DNA from: Lysinibacillus_B sp050613145
GTDB lineage: Bacteria > Bacillota > Bacilli > Bacillales_A > Planococcaceae
DNA: 64,000 bases
Assembly (NCBI RefSeq): GCF_050613145.1
Contig: NZ_CP192507.1
Location: forward strand, 3,162,001 to 3,226,000
Reading direction: 5' to 3'
The position numbers were made by a program, and so were the translations under genes. How positions within the stretch are numbered: the stretch's first letter is position 1; each line of letters begins with the position of its first letter. Of this stretch, positions 25,827-34,287 are shown in pieces. The notes beneath the pieces were generated by a model. It was not told the DNA's origin. It saw only the letters and a list, made by a program, of their open reading frames with translations, and searched no databases.

Positions 25827-27320
25827 TTAGAACTGCTCAACAAACGCTGCCAATGTACGAACCATGGCACCCGTACCACCTTTTGGACCAAGGTCATGTG
25901 GTGCCTTTGCATCCGATGTCCCCGCTATATCTAAATGAATCCAAGGTGTGTCTTCTGCAAACTCACCAACAAATCCACCAGCGAAAATCATATGCCCGTC
26001 ACGACCTGGGGAGTTGTTTAAATCCGCCATATCAGATTTGCGAATACGCTTTTTATCTTTCTCAGTGAGAGGTAAGCGCCAGACGAATTCACCTGTTTCT
26101 ACCGCTGCCTCCATAAAGCTTTCAAAGAATTCCTCGTTATTTGTTAAGGCACCTGTTTTGTCCATACCAAGCGCGACAATGACACCACCTGTTAATGTGG
26201 CAACATCGATTAAGTAGTCGGCTCCTTGCTGTTTGGCATAGGTAACAGCATCTGCTAATACTAAGCGCCCTTCAGCGTCTGTGTTCAACACTTCTACTGT
26301 CTTACCACTGTATGTTGTAATAACATCATCTGGCTTAAAGGCAGTGCCTGACACCATGTTGTCCGTTGCCCCAATAACCGCGACAACATTGCGCTTTGGA
26401 CGTACTTCACCAATAATTTTCATCGCACCAAGAACAGCCGCTGCACCACCCATATCACCTTTCATACCAACCATTGATTCACGCGGCTTTAATGAATAAC
26501 CACCTGTATCATATGTGACCCCTTTTCCAACAAAGCCAATGACATCTTCCCACTTATCTTTCGCCTGATATTTCAGCGTAATCAAACGTGGTTCTTCCGT
26601 TGATCCTTGGTTTACACTTAAAATACCGCCCATCCCTAATTCTTCAAGCTGTACTTTATCTAAAATTTCTACTTCCAAATCATATTGCTTCGCCAGCTCT
26701 ACCGCATAATTTGCTAAGTCTGTCGCCGTTAACATATTTGGTGGTAAGTTGACTAAACTTCTCGCTTCATTCACCGCTTCTGCATAAATGCGCCCTACAT
26801 CAAAGCTAGCCACCACTTCTTCCATGTTTGCCGTTGTAACAAATTCTACTTGATCAAGATATGTGGCTGCTTCATTTGACGATGTTTTATAATTTGGGAC
26901 TGTATAAAAGCCCATATGAATGCCTTCTGCTGCAAGGAATGCCACATCTGTTTCTTCGATTCCTGGTGTAACAAATGAATCTAACCAAATCGCATAGTCA
27001 TTCACTTTTAGCGCTTTAAGTTCTTTCCCTACTAACCCAAATGTTTCACGTAAGTTTTCCTCTGTTAATGTTTTCCCTTCCCCTAAACCAACGAATACTA
27101 CACGCTTTATATTTGCATTTGCTGCAGCAACAGGAAACTTCGTTAATTTTTTGCGGTCTGAGCTAATCTCACCTGCACGAATCCATGTATCTAATGTGCT
27201 ATCGAAAAATTCACTAAAAGCTGACCAATTCTTCATTTGTTCACGATGTTTTTGAACACCGATAATCATTGTTTCTGTCGTTACAGATGGAAACGTTTTA
27301 CTTTCGTTAACAGTCTTCAT
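25827..27320 (-). CDS. pepA: Leucyl aminopeptidase (M17)
   Basis: This is a 497-aa cytosolic dinuclear-metal aminopeptidase. The C-terminal catalytic domain shows GKGVTYDTGGYSLKP (about residues 252-266, with the metal-binding aspartate and the position usually occupied by Lys/Ser), MKGDMGGAAAVLGAM (about 270) and the family signature NTDAEGRL (about 337-344). The N-terminal macrodomain-like region is present. The ATG follows a GGGGG ribosome-binding site. It matches yuiE of B. subtilis, which stands next to yuiD as here. Its role is peptide turnover. Confidence 0.95.
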   Translation of the reverse strand: MKTVNESKTFPSVTTETMIIGVQKHREQMKNWSAFSEFFDSTLDTWIRAGEISSDRKKLTKFPVAAANANIKRVVFVGLGEGKTLTEENLRETFGLVGKELKALKVNDYAIWLDSFVTPGIEETDVAFLAAEGIHMGFYTVPNYKTSSNEAATYLDQVEFVTTANMEEVVASFDVGRIYAEAVNEARSLVNLPPNMLTATDLANYAVELAKQYDLEVEILDKVQLEELGMGGILSVNQGSTEEPRLITLKYQAKDKWEDVIGFVGKGVTYDTGGYSLKPRESMVGMKGDMGGAAAVLGAMKIIGEVRPKRNVVAVIGATDNMVSGTAFKPDDVITTYSGKTVEVLNTDAEGRLVLADAVTYAKQQGADYLIDVATLTGGVIVALGMDKTGALTNNEEFFESFMEAAVETGEFVWRLPLTEKDKKRIRKSDMADLNNSPGRDGHMIFAGGFVGEFAEDTPWIHLDIAGTSDAKAPHDLGPKGGTGAMVRTLAAFVEQF

Positions 27321-27380
27321 ATAAAAGGCCCCCTAAATATTGATTTCCATTTTATCCCGCATTAACGGGCATTAATTTAT

Positions 27381-27649
27381 CTGTACCGAAAGCGAAGCGA
27401 CAGGTACAAGACTCCCACCTCAAGGCTTAAGGAAAATCTAGAAGTATAGGTGGGAGATCAACTGCCCGTAAAAGCCCGATTGGTTAAGGGCAACAGGACG
27501 TTGGTTACGCAGGCGTTGCCACACGACGTGGCGTTCTTAGCTTGCGTTCCTCTAACAATCAGTGGCGGATGAGGGCCGACTAAAATACGTCACGTCCGTG
27601 TGACGACGTCGGCATTAGCACGTCCTGTACGTCAACCCCCCACTGATTG
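27381..27649 (+). repeat. Structured intergenic repeat, family 1, copy A
   Basis: The 445-bp spacer between pepA and yuiD holds a GC-rich element built of nested hairpins: TGTACC/GGTACA (27382-27408), CTCCCACCT/AGGTGGGAG (27412-27456), GCCAC/GTGGC, and an outer stem CAATCAGTGG/CCACTGATTG (27556-27649) enclosing GCCGAC/GTCGGC and GTCAC/GTGAC. Parts recur at 32343-32400 and 54304-54436. No open frame with a ribosome-binding site fits it. The hairpin order recalls palindromic non-autonomous IS200/IS605-type elements, a resemblance I cannot verify. Confidence 0.75.
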
Positions 27650-27765
27650 AAGTTTCACTTTATTATAACTCTTTTCGCATTATTTCGGTTAGCGAAATTT
27701 CCGATTTTTCACGTTTTTGAAAATATGATATGATGGTGATAACTTCTTTTGAAAGGTATGATGTG

Positions 27766-28239
27766 ATGGCACTCCTTCAAAACACTCCTCTTATTTTAGG
27801 ATTACTAGCAATACTTTTTGTGCAAGTTTTAAAAGTCCCTATTTATTTTATCGTGACAAAAAAAGTAGATTGGTCACTATTAACGTCTACAGGAGGGATG
27901 CCAAGCTCCCATTCAGCTGCTGTAACAAGTGTAGCAACGGCCGTCGGATTTGAAGCAGGCTTTGATTCTCCTACTTTTGCTGTTGCGGCAATGCTAGCTA
28001 CGATTGTCATGTATGACGCTAGCGGCATTCGTTATCAGGCAGGACAGCATGCAGCGGCCTTAAATGAGATTCGCCGTGATTTACAAATCTTTTTTCGCGA
28101 TATTAAACGTTGGCCTAAAATGAATGAAGAAGAAAAAAATCAGGAGCTGAAAACATTATTAGGTCACAAAAGAAGTGAAGTATTGATAGGTGCTTTAACA
28201 GGAATCTTCCTAAGTTGTATTGTATATATATTTATTTAA
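27766..28239 (+). CDS. yuiD: YuiD-like membrane protein, divergent PAP2 family
   Basis: This is a 157-aa membrane protein with four or five helices, related to the PAP2 phosphatase superfamily but lacking the full phosphatase signature. The GGMPSSHSAAVTSVATAVG motif (about residues 44-62) retains the PSSH element, and VMYDASGIRYQAGQHAAALNEI (about 83-104) is characteristic of the YuiD group. The ATG at 27766 is 9 bases after GAAAGG. An upstream start at 27730 has no support. A role in lipid-phosphate chemistry is possible but unproven. Confidence 0.9.
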   Translation: MALLQNTPLILGLLAILFVQVLKVPIYFIVTKKVDWSLLTSTGGMPSSHSAAVTSVATAVGFEAGFDSPTFAVAAMLATIVMYDASGIRYQAGQHAAALNEIRRDLQIFFRDIKRWPKMNEEEKNQELKTLLGHKRSEVLIGALTGIFLSCIVYIFI

Positions 28240-28273
28240 AAAAGCGTGCCTCCATGTGTGAGACACGCTTTTT
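28239..28273. terminator. Terminator of yuiD
   Basis: AAAAAAGCGTG and CACGCTTTTT form a stem directly at the yuiD stop codon, with T-runs on both strands. Confidence 0.88.
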
Positions 28274-28303
28274 CTTTAGATTTTATTTGCTTTGTAACAG
28301 ATA

Positions 28304-28333
28304 AGAAAAAACATGCACCGAAATGATGCATGT
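28304..28333 (-). terminator. Terminator of yuiB
   Basis: ACATGCA and TGCATGT pair across a 9-base loop, followed on the minus strand by six T residues. It starts at the yuiB stop codon. Confidence 0.82.
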
Positions 28334-28662
28334 TAAAACATTCTATATCCTGCTTTACGTAAGTAAATCATAACAATTCCCGCAACGATAGCTCCCGCAA
28401 ATCCACCAGATAAAATGGCAATATCTACGATTTGTAGTGCTTGCAGCTTATCCATTAATGCAGGAAATGCTGTTCCTGGCTTAAAAATATAATCAAGGAA
28501 GCTTACTTCATCTACGATTAATACAACAACAACTGGATACACAATTGCCATAAGCCATGTCATGCGAAGTAGCATGTTTAATAAAAAACCGATACCAAAA
28601 AACATAACGAAAAATAGCACGACTGAAATGATTAATTGAACTAAAGAAACAGAACCACTCAT
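28333..28662 (-). CDS. yuiB: YuiB-like small membrane protein
   Basis: This is a 109-aa protein with three strongly hydrophobic helices (about residues 8-30, 35-55 and 78-100) and a short loop, DYIFKPGTAFPALMDKLQ. It corresponds to YuiB of B. subtilis in length, sequence character and position next to yuiD. Function is unknown and no motif points to one. Confidence 0.8.
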   Translation of the reverse strand: MSGSVSLVQLIISVVLFFVMFFGIGFLLNMLLRMTWLMAIVYPVVVVLIVDEVSFLDYIFKPGTAFPALMDKLQALQIVDIAILSGGFAGAIVAGIVMIYLRKAGYRMF

Positions 28663-28757
28663 CTATGTAAACCCTCCAATTTTCCTTTCATAAGTTTACA
28701 TGATAAATTGAAGGCTTTCAATGTTCCTGTTTAGTTTGTCCCTCTATTGTCACATGT

Positions 28758-29255
28758 CTATTTTTTGATAAATAAATTGTATTTAGTATAACCGAAAACT
28801 TCTTCCGGAACGATATGATCCATATTGTCTAACATATGATGCTCTACTTGACTCTGCGCTACTTCCTTTAGCATTTGGTTGGCCTGTTCATCAACGGCTA
28901 ATTGTGCTGGTGTCATCCAACATGCCTCTGAAATTTCATGTTCCTGCACGATAATTTGTTGCGCATCATCTACAAGGGTACAATAAAGAATCGCCATATT
29001 ATCACTGATTTCACCTCGAATAACACCCGTCCTAAAGCCTACTAACCCTTGTACGATACAATCAATGCCTGTCTCTTCTTTTATTTCACGAACAGCTGCA
29101 TCATCAATCGTTTCTCCTTCTTGAACAAAACCAGCAGGCAGTGACCAGCGCCCTTTTAATCCACTATAGCATTTTTTGACGACAAGCCATTCCCCCCTGC
29201 TATTTTCAACGATGCCACATGCTCCTAGCCATACTTTTCCTCGGTCTTTTTTCAT
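28758..29255 (-). CDS. Nudix hydrolase
   Basis: This is a 165-aa enzyme that cleaves nucleoside-diphosphate-linked compounds. The Nudix box is complete: GFVQEGETIDDAAVREIKEETGI (about residues 43-65) fits Gx5Ex7REUxEExGU, so Mg2+ binding should be intact. The substrate is not predictable. The gene lies between yuiB and the NADH dehydrogenase gene, where B. subtilis also keeps redox-related genes, and it has its own upstream spacer with a long hairpin. Confidence 0.9.
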   Translation of the reverse strand: MKKDRGKVWLGACGIVENSRGEWLVVKKCYSGLKGRWSLPAGFVQEGETIDDAAVREIKEETGIDCIVQGLVGFRTGVIRGEISDNMAILYCTLVDDAQQIIVQEHEISEACWMTPAQLAVDEQANQMLKEVAQSQVEHHMLDNMDHIVPEEVFGYTKYNLFIKK

Positions 29256-29309
29256 GCCTGTATCAACCCTTTACATAAATTACTACCTATTATAGCGGTT
29301 AGTAGTAGT

Positions 29310-29361
29310 ACATATAAAGAAAAACACCATCTTTTTTAAGATGATGTTTTTCTTTATATGT
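29310..29361. terminator. Long hairpin upstream of the Nudix gene
   Basis: ACATATAAAGAAAAACA and TGTTTTTCTTTATATGT pair almost perfectly, with inner CATCTT/AGATG. It could be a second terminator for ndh on the minus strand. Confidence 0.7.
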
Positions 29362-29416
29362 AACAATACATTTTATGTGAACCTAAAGTTATTTAAGCCA
29401 CTGCTGTTTAGTTATG

Positions 29417-29454
29417 AAAAATAGCCAAAGCCATCCTGTGGCTTTGGCTATTTA
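29417..29454. terminator. Terminator of ndh
   Basis: AAAATAGCCAAAGCCA and TGGCTTTGGCTATTT form a 15-bp stem with a 4-base loop, 20 bp after the ndh stop codon. Confidence 0.85.
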
Positions 29455-29473
29455 ATGCTAGATGGGCATTACA

Positions 29474-30685
29474 TTAGAAGAATTTGAACTTCCCTTTTTT
29501 CAGCGTTAAACCTACGCCACCTACTAAGAATAATGCACGGTCGTCAACTACTTTTTTCAGCGCAGAAGCTGTTTTACCTGTATATTTACGGCCTAATGCG
29601 TCACCAATTGCGTCTTCATGACCTAAAGAACATACTGCACCTTTATCAGAATACACGAATGTTTCTGTGTCTTCATCATTCATTAAGTGTTTGATGTTTT
29701 TCGCAATGTTTACTGCTTGTTGCATAGCAATTTGAGCTGTTGGTGGGTATGGACGGTTCGCTTCTTTGTTTAGAAGGAATGCACAGTCCCCTACTACGAA
29801 TACATCATCAAAACCTGGTGCACGCATATCTTCACGAACAGCGATACGAGCACGGTTGTTTTCAATGCCTGAACTTTCTACTAAAGCGTTACCGCGTACT
29901 CCTGCAGCCCAGATCACTGTACCTGCTTTGATGAATTCGAACTCGTCTTCACCTTTTTTAATTTTAACGCCCTCTTCAGTTGCTTCCACAACCGGTGTGC
30001 CGATTGAAAACTCAATTCCTTTTTTAGACAATTGTGTTTTTGCATATTCTACAAGCTGTGGATCAAAACCTGGTAATACCATTGGTGCTGCTTCTACACA
30101 AAGTACACGTACTTTTTCTTGTGGAATATCGAATTCTTTACAAAGTTCTGGCACACGGTTACCAAGCTCACCTAATAACTCAATACCAGTAAAGCCAGCA
30201 CCACCTACAATGATTGTCAGTTTGCTGTCATCTTTTTCTTCATCTAATGACCAAGAAGCGAATTGGTATTCGATGTGCTCACGAATTTGACGAGCAGCGT
30301 TTAAGTTTGCTAAAGAAAGTGCATACTCTTTTAGGCCTGGAATACCGAAAGTCTCACCTTCAAAACCAAGACCAATTACTAAATAGTCATATGTGAATTC
30401 ACCCGTAGATGTATCAACTTTTTTCGTATTTACATCAATACCTTGAACTGTTGCTTGTACGAAACGAACGTTTTGGTTAATTACGTTTGAGATTGGATAA
30501 CGGGCTTTGTCTGGAGAAATAGTACCAGCTCCAACTTCGTGTAACCACGTCGTTTCATAGTGATAATCATTTTTATTAATTAAAATGATTTCTGCTTGAT
30601 CACCGCTGATCATCTTTTGTAAATTAACAACAGTAGTCAATCCGCCATATCCTGCGCCTAATACTAAAATTGTTGGTCTTTTCAC
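29474..30685 (-). CDS. ndh: Type II NADH dehydrogenase (NDH-2)
   Basis: This 403-aa single-subunit membrane-associated flavoprotein passes electrons from NADH to menaquinone without pumping protons. The FAD motif VLGAGYGGL is at about residues 8-16, the NAD motif IVGGAGFTGIELLGEL at about 160-175, and the second FAD contact FVVGDCAFL at about 297. The C-terminal amphipathic region LFLVGGVGLTLKKGKF fits membrane attachment. The frame opens at a TTG (30694) too close to AAAGGGG, so the GTG at 30685 is the likely start. It corresponds to yumB. A second, more diverged NDH-2-like gene lies at 34977. Confidence 0.92.
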   Translation of the reverse strand: MKRPTILVLGAGYGGLTTVVNLQKMISGDQAEIILINKNDYHYETTWLHEVGAGTISPDKARYPISNVINQNVRFVQATVQGIDVNTKKVDTSTGEFTYDYLVIGLGFEGETFGIPGLKEYALSLANLNAARQIREHIEYQFASWSLDEEKDDSKLTIIVGGAGFTGIELLGELGNRVPELCKEFDIPQEKVRVLCVEAAPMVLPGFDPQLVEYAKTQLSKKGIEFSIGTPVVEATEEGVKIKKGEDEFEFIKAGTVIWAAGVRGNALVESSGIENNRARIAVREDMRAPGFDDVFVVGDCAFLLNKEANRPYPPTAQIAMQQAVNIAKNIKHLMNDEDTETFVYSDKGAVCSLGHEDAIGDALGRKYTGKTASALKKVVDDRALFLVGGVGLTLKKGKFKFF

Positions 30686-30789
30686 TGGAATCAAAACCCC
30701 TTTAATTTTATTGTACTAGCGCAAGACAAACAAAAAAGAAGTACAAAATATATACTTCAGTAGTTTGTTACGCTAGGTCGACATATTTT

Positions 30790-30818
30790 TCGACATAAAT
30801 TCCTAACTATTATATTAT
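30790..30818 (+). promoter_or_regulatory. Sigma-A promoter-like sequence on the plus strand
   Basis: TCGACA (30790-30795) and TATTAT (30813-30818) are separated by 17 bases. No plus-strand gene follows. A terminator on the same strand lies 135 bases downstream. Confidence 0.4.
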
Positions 30819-30824
30819 AATAGC

Positions 30825-30988
30825 CCTTTTCCAGTTCAATTTCAATACATTAATGTATACGTATAAAAATTTCAACAAGCCTATCCATTACTGGATAAAG
30901 AATTATTATAAATTTAGGAAATGTACGCTCAACTCAAACTTTTATGCAACTGAAGCCGCCCTTTCCTTATAGAATGGCGGCTTTTTAA
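30825..30988 (+). ncRNA. Candidate small RNA between ndh and the EAL gene
   Basis: A promoter-like sequence at 30790-30818 and a plus-strand terminator at 30953-30986 bracket about 160 bases with no ribosome-binding site plus open frame. The two flanking genes are both on the minus strand, so the plus-oriented terminator is otherwise unexplained. This is a weak prediction from signals alone. Confidence 0.25.
30953..30986 (+). terminator. Plus-strand terminator 3' of the EAL gene
   Basis: AAGCCGCC (30953-30960) and GGCGGCTT (30976-30983) form the stem, with the T-run only on the plus strand. On the minus strand the stem is followed by CAGTTGC, so it is a poor terminator for the EAL gene. Confidence 0.6.
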
Positions 30989-30991
30989 AAA

Positions 30992-32197
30992 TTAATTCAC
31001 AATATTGTGTTCATATAAATAATTGTAGGAAATATCGATAAATAGATATTCATTATTAGGTAAAGCCATACTAAATGTTCGTGTTAATTCTCCTGTTTCA
31101 ATATCTGAGTAAGCAGATGATAGATTGGCTACTTGATCTTGGCGCATTTTCAATAAATTTTGTAAGAAATATGGTCGCCAGCTCCAATTTTTTCGCAGTG
31201 CACCTTCTTCAAGAATCCACTGATTGTGCTTCCATGTAATATTCGGTGTTGTTTGGAATCCTTCACCATTACAAATATATAAACGGAATGTATACTCTTG
31301 TAATTGTTGTGCCAGCTCTTTCAATTTCTCAACATGACCACTCGTTGGGCCAACTTGTTCAACGCTTGACGTAATTTTTTTCTCGAGTTTTTTTAATTCC
31401 TCTAATTTATGCTTCAGTAGCTTTTTTTCCGTCGCTATAAATTGCTCACATTCATCACGAAAACGTGGTTTTAATGTATCACGTGGGATAAAAGATGACG
31501 CTGGCTTTTGCAAATAAGCCCCTTTATAATAGCGGGCACCATTTTTCCAACCGTGCTGTAATTGGTAAATGTTATCAATACCATTCACCATAAGCGATGC
31601 ACCCATTTTCAAAGCAAGTGTGCGAAGCGTTGTAAATACATAATTTCGACTGCCCCACTTATTATAGTTGAGCTCACTTACATTAATACTTAGTACACTC
31701 GGCTCTAACATTAAAATCGCATTGAGTTGGCTATGTGCACCAATGTTCGCTAAACCAATTTTCACACCATATGTTTTAATGTATTTGATTACATGGTGTA
31801 CATGTCTAATATCTCCTTTAAAAAGATGCTCATTCATCGTAAGTGTAATATGATGCAATTTTTGCTCAGGAATGAGTTCTTTTAATAAGGAAAAATAGCT
31901 TTCACCAAAATCAGTCATTAATAAGTTCGGATTACATGGAATATATAAATCAATTTGGTCAATTTCATGTAAGGCAGATTCAATTGCTTGACGTACGACC
32001 ATTTGCTCTACTTCTGCTCTAATCTCTTCCGGCACTTCGTCACTATATGTAAATTGTTCAATATCGATTACTTTTTCTTTGTCTACAATGCGCCCGATTA
32101 CTTCATACGCAACAATGCTATGTTCATCTGCACTATAAATTGGCTCATATAAAATTTCAATCTGATCCAACTTATCTAATATTTCTAGCATATCCAT
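30992..32197 (-). CDS. YkuI-like EAL-domain protein with degenerate active site
   Basis: This 401-aa protein has an N-terminal EAL domain (about 12-245), a linker predicted to be helical (about 248-300), and a C-terminal PAS-like domain (about 300-400), as in YkuI of B. subtilis. EAL is replaced by EVI (32-34). The usual DDFG is ANIG (150-153), the K-x-D motif is S-I-N (170-172), and AEGVE is VNGID (204-208). These changes remove acidic metal ligands, so hydrolysis of c-di-GMP is unlikely and a binding or sensing role is more plausible. AGGAGG lies 7 bases before the ATG. The gene stands alone. Confidence 0.85.
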   Translation of the reverse strand: MDMLEILDKLDQIEILYEPIYSADEHSIVAYEVIGRIVDKEKVIDIEQFTYSDEVPEEIRAEVEQMVVRQAIESALHEIDQIDLYIPCNPNLLMTDFGESYFSLLKELIPEQKLHHITLTMNEHLFKGDIRHVHHVIKYIKTYGVKIGLANIGAHSQLNAILMLEPSVLSINVSELNYNKWGSRNYVFTTLRTLALKMGASLMVNGIDNIYQLQHGWKNGARYYKGAYLQKPASSFIPRDTLKPRFRDECEQFIATEKKLLKHKLEELKKLEKKITSSVEQVGPTSGHVEKLKELAQQLQEYTFRLYICNGEGFQTTPNITWKHNQWILEEGALRKNWSWRPYFLQNLLKMRQDQVANLSSAYSDIETGELTRTFSMALPNNEYLFIDISYNYLYEHNIVN

Positions 32198-32342
32198 TAG
32201 ACAACCTCCTCAACCTTTACAATAGCCTTATGATAAAACAAACGCTTCAATAATTCAAAGTAAGTCACTAATTACTAGTAACATCATCAGAATTAATCTT
32301 TTTCAAGTAGATTATATACAATGAGTAGCGGCTTTGGCACAT

Positions 32343-32400
32343 AGGACGTGTTAATGCCTACATTGTCACGCGATTGGACGCATAAGGCAGTTGATCTCCC
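32343..32400 (-). repeat. Structured intergenic repeat, family 1, copy B (truncated)
   Basis: Read on the minus strand, this spacer (32198-32646) contains GGGAGATCAACTGCC, identical to 27452-27466, and GGCATTAACACGTCCT, which matches 27611-27626 in 15 of 16 bases. The sequence between is shortened to 27 bases from about 144 in copy A, so this is a deletion derivative. I see nothing else in the spacer apart from A/T-rich sequence. Confidence 0.7.
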
Positions 32401-32646
32401 AACTAACTAATTCATTCTCACCGCTCATGTTAAAATGTGGCTCATTAATACCGGATAAATAATTCGACTTATGGATTCCTGCTTTTTGTCAATCTATGAC
32501 CGATAAAGGTTTTCTGTTTCCATTTATATACCAATATGTGTACTGCTGTGTTATCATACATTCAACTTGCCTAGTTACAAAAAAGAGGAGTATATAACAT
32601 TATTACCCTGACACAATAAAGGCGGATATGAAGGAGAGAGGTACTT

Positions 32647-32820
32647 TTGACTGAGTTGCCTTATGTTATTATAGCTGCTGTCGCATTAATTAGTAGTTGG
32701 TTTGATTATAGAAGAAAAGTGAAAAAAGCGGACACTGAAGAAGAAATAAGAAGGGCATTTGTCCCTCTTCTATTAATGATATTATTGTTTACGATATGTG
32801 TTGGGATATTTCTCACTTAA
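32647..32820 (+). CDS. Small membrane protein, 57 aa, TTG start
   Basis: The frame begins at a TTG 8-10 bases after AAGGAGAGAGG and encodes two hydrophobic helices (residues 4-19 and 39-56) joined by a charged segment (YRRKVKKADTEEEIRR). The quality of the ribosome-binding site, the hairpin topology and the clean stop make it a likely gene although short. No family is recognised. It is convergent with the HesB-like gene, and a terminator lies 34 bp after its stop. Confidence 0.55.
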   Translation: MTELPYVIIAAVALISSWFDYRRKVKKADTEEEIRRAFVPLLLMILLFTICVGIFLT

Positions 32821-32853
32821 ACTTTTGGGATTATCATTATATTTTTAATACTC

Positions 32854-32883
32854 AAAAGAGCCATCCTATCTTTAGGACAGCTC
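32854..32883 (-). terminator. Terminator of the HesB-like gene
   Basis: GAGCcaTCCTA and TAGGAcaGCTC pair across TCTT, with T residues following on the minus strand. Confidence 0.75.
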
Positions 32884-32907
32884 CCTATGTTTAACCATTT
32901 TCTACTG

Positions 32908-33282
32908 TTATTCACAATCGCCAGGTGTTCCTTCACGCTGGGCTGCTTTAAAGCTTGTGCCGCACCCACATGAGGCAATCGCATTGGGATTCTCGATGGT
33001 AAAGCCACCGCCCATGAGCGATTGTTTAAAGTCAACTTCCGTACCTTGTAAAATAGGTGCATCTTCACGACTTACAACGATTTGTAACCCATGTTGCATA
33101 TCTAAATAATCGTCTTCGTTGATTGTTGTATCAAAGGCCATGCCATAAGAAAGTCCGCTACAACCGCCGCCCTTAACAGCGACACGTAAATACGAACCTT
33201 CCTCCTCGTTATGTTTCATCATTTCCTTTACTTGAAACGAGGCCGCTTCCGTTAAAATAATTACCTGTTTTTCATTTGTCAT
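32908..33282 (-). CDS. yutM: HesB/IscA-type iron-sulfur carrier
   Basis: This is a 124-aa A-type carrier that receives an Fe-S cluster from a scaffold and delivers it to target enzymes. The three conserved cysteines are present, one in GGGCSGLSYGM (about residue 41) and two in SCGCGTSF (about 105 and 107). The C terminus ends PGDCE with an extra cysteine. The ATG at 33282 follows GGAAGGTGAC; the upstream GTG lies within that site. It corresponds to YutM, is unlinked from the suf operon, and lies near the NifU-type gene yutI. Confidence 0.9.
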   Translation of the reverse strand: MTNEKQVIILTEAASFQVKEMMKHNEEEGSYLRVAVKGGGCSGLSYGMAFDTTINEDDYLDMQHGLQIVVSREDAPILQGTEVDFKQSLMGGGFTIENPNAIASCGCGTSFKAAQREGTPGDCE

Positions 33283-33433
33283 CCGTGTCACCTTCCTTCT
33301 TTTTTATCATATCAATTGTGTTGAACTTGTGACAACAAAAGCGTTTCAAAAAATGTTAATAAAAATAATTCAGACACATTACTAAATACTGTTATAATAG
33401 TCTTACGAATATTAGATTAAGGGGTTTAGAGAA

Positions 33434-34114
33434 ATGGAACTATCACCTTATTATGAAAAGAAAATGGACTGTTTGAACTGTAAGAAAAGCTTTCCCACAT
33501 TAAAAGTACGTTCGAAATTCATAAAAGTCGCTTCCTCGGACAGCGACTTTCAACCTATTTATGCTGATGAAAATGTACAAGCATTGTACTATAATGTTTT
33601 CGTTTGTGAACATTGTGGATTTTCATTTACTGAAGACTTTACAAAATATTTTGCCCCAGGCATAAAAGAGCAAATTGATGAGCAAATCACAAAAAATTGG
33701 GTACATCACGACTTTAACGGAGAACGAACTGTATTCCAAGCTATTCAGGCATACAAATTGGCTTTACTTTGTGCGGATATTAAGAAGGAAAAATCGGTAG
33801 CAAAAGCTGGACTTGCATTACGTTTAGGATGGCTTTATCGCTCATTAAAAAACGATGGGCAGGAACAACGATTTTTAAAAATCGCACGCGATCAATATAT
33901 GGAATCTTTTTCTACAGAAGATTATGCCAATACACAGATGTCTGGTGTACGTATTATGTATATGATTGCAGAGCTTTCTCGTCGACTAGGCGATCACGAA
34001 AATGCCACACGCTTCTTCTCAAAAGTCATTGAAAATCAACGGACAGGCGGAGAGGCAAAGCTTGTTGAAATGGCAAAAGAACAGTGGGATTTAATGCGGG
34101 CCAATCGTACATAA
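33434..34114 (+). CDS. DUF2225 family protein
   Basis: This 226-aa cytoplasmic protein begins with a probable zinc ribbon made of CLNCKKSF (residues 13-20) and CEHCGFSF (residues 53-60). The remainder is helical with TPR-like segments (SVAKAGLALRLGWLYRSLKNDGQEQRF, MYMIAELSRRLGDHENATRFFSKVIEN). This matches the DUF2225 architecture. Function is unknown. An AAGGGG-type ribosome-binding site precedes the ATG. It is convergent with yutI. Confidence 0.85.
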   Translation: MELSPYYEKKMDCLNCKKSFPTLKVRSKFIKVASSDSDFQPIYADENVQALYYNVFVCEHCGFSFTEDFTKYFAPGIKEQIDEQITKNWVHHDFNGERTVFQAIQAYKLALLCADIKKEKSVAKAGLALRLGWLYRSLKNDGQEQRFLKIARDQYMESFSTEDYANTQMSGVRIMYMIAELSRRLGDHENATRFFSKVIENQRTGGEAKLVEMAKEQWDLMRANRT

Positions 34115-34133
34115 GTGGGGAAAAGTAAAAAGA

Positions 34134-34174
34134 GGGGGGGTGTGCTGAAGGTAAAAACTTTCAGCACACCCCCC
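34134..34174. terminator. Long GC-rich hairpin between DUF2225 gene and yutI
   Basis: A run of seven G residues (34134-34140) begins a 15-bp stem GGGGGGTGTGCTGAA (34135-34149) and TTCAGCACACCCCCC (34160-34174). T residues follow on the minus strand only. It probably stops transcripts from one or both convergent genes. Confidence 0.75.
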
Positions 34175-34225
34175 TTCACTCCTTAATCATGATCCATTAA
34201 GAAATATTGCTCCTGCGGTAGTCGC

Positions 34226-34264
34226 AAAGGTGCCACCTCAAAATGACTTTCAGACGGCACCTTT
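34226..34264. terminator. Terminator of yutI
   Basis: AAAGGTGCC (34226-34234) and GGCACCTTT (34256-34264) form a 9-bp stem 24 bases past the yutI stop. Confidence 0.75.
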
Positions 34265-34287
34265 ACTAGTTTAAAAGAAATACAATT

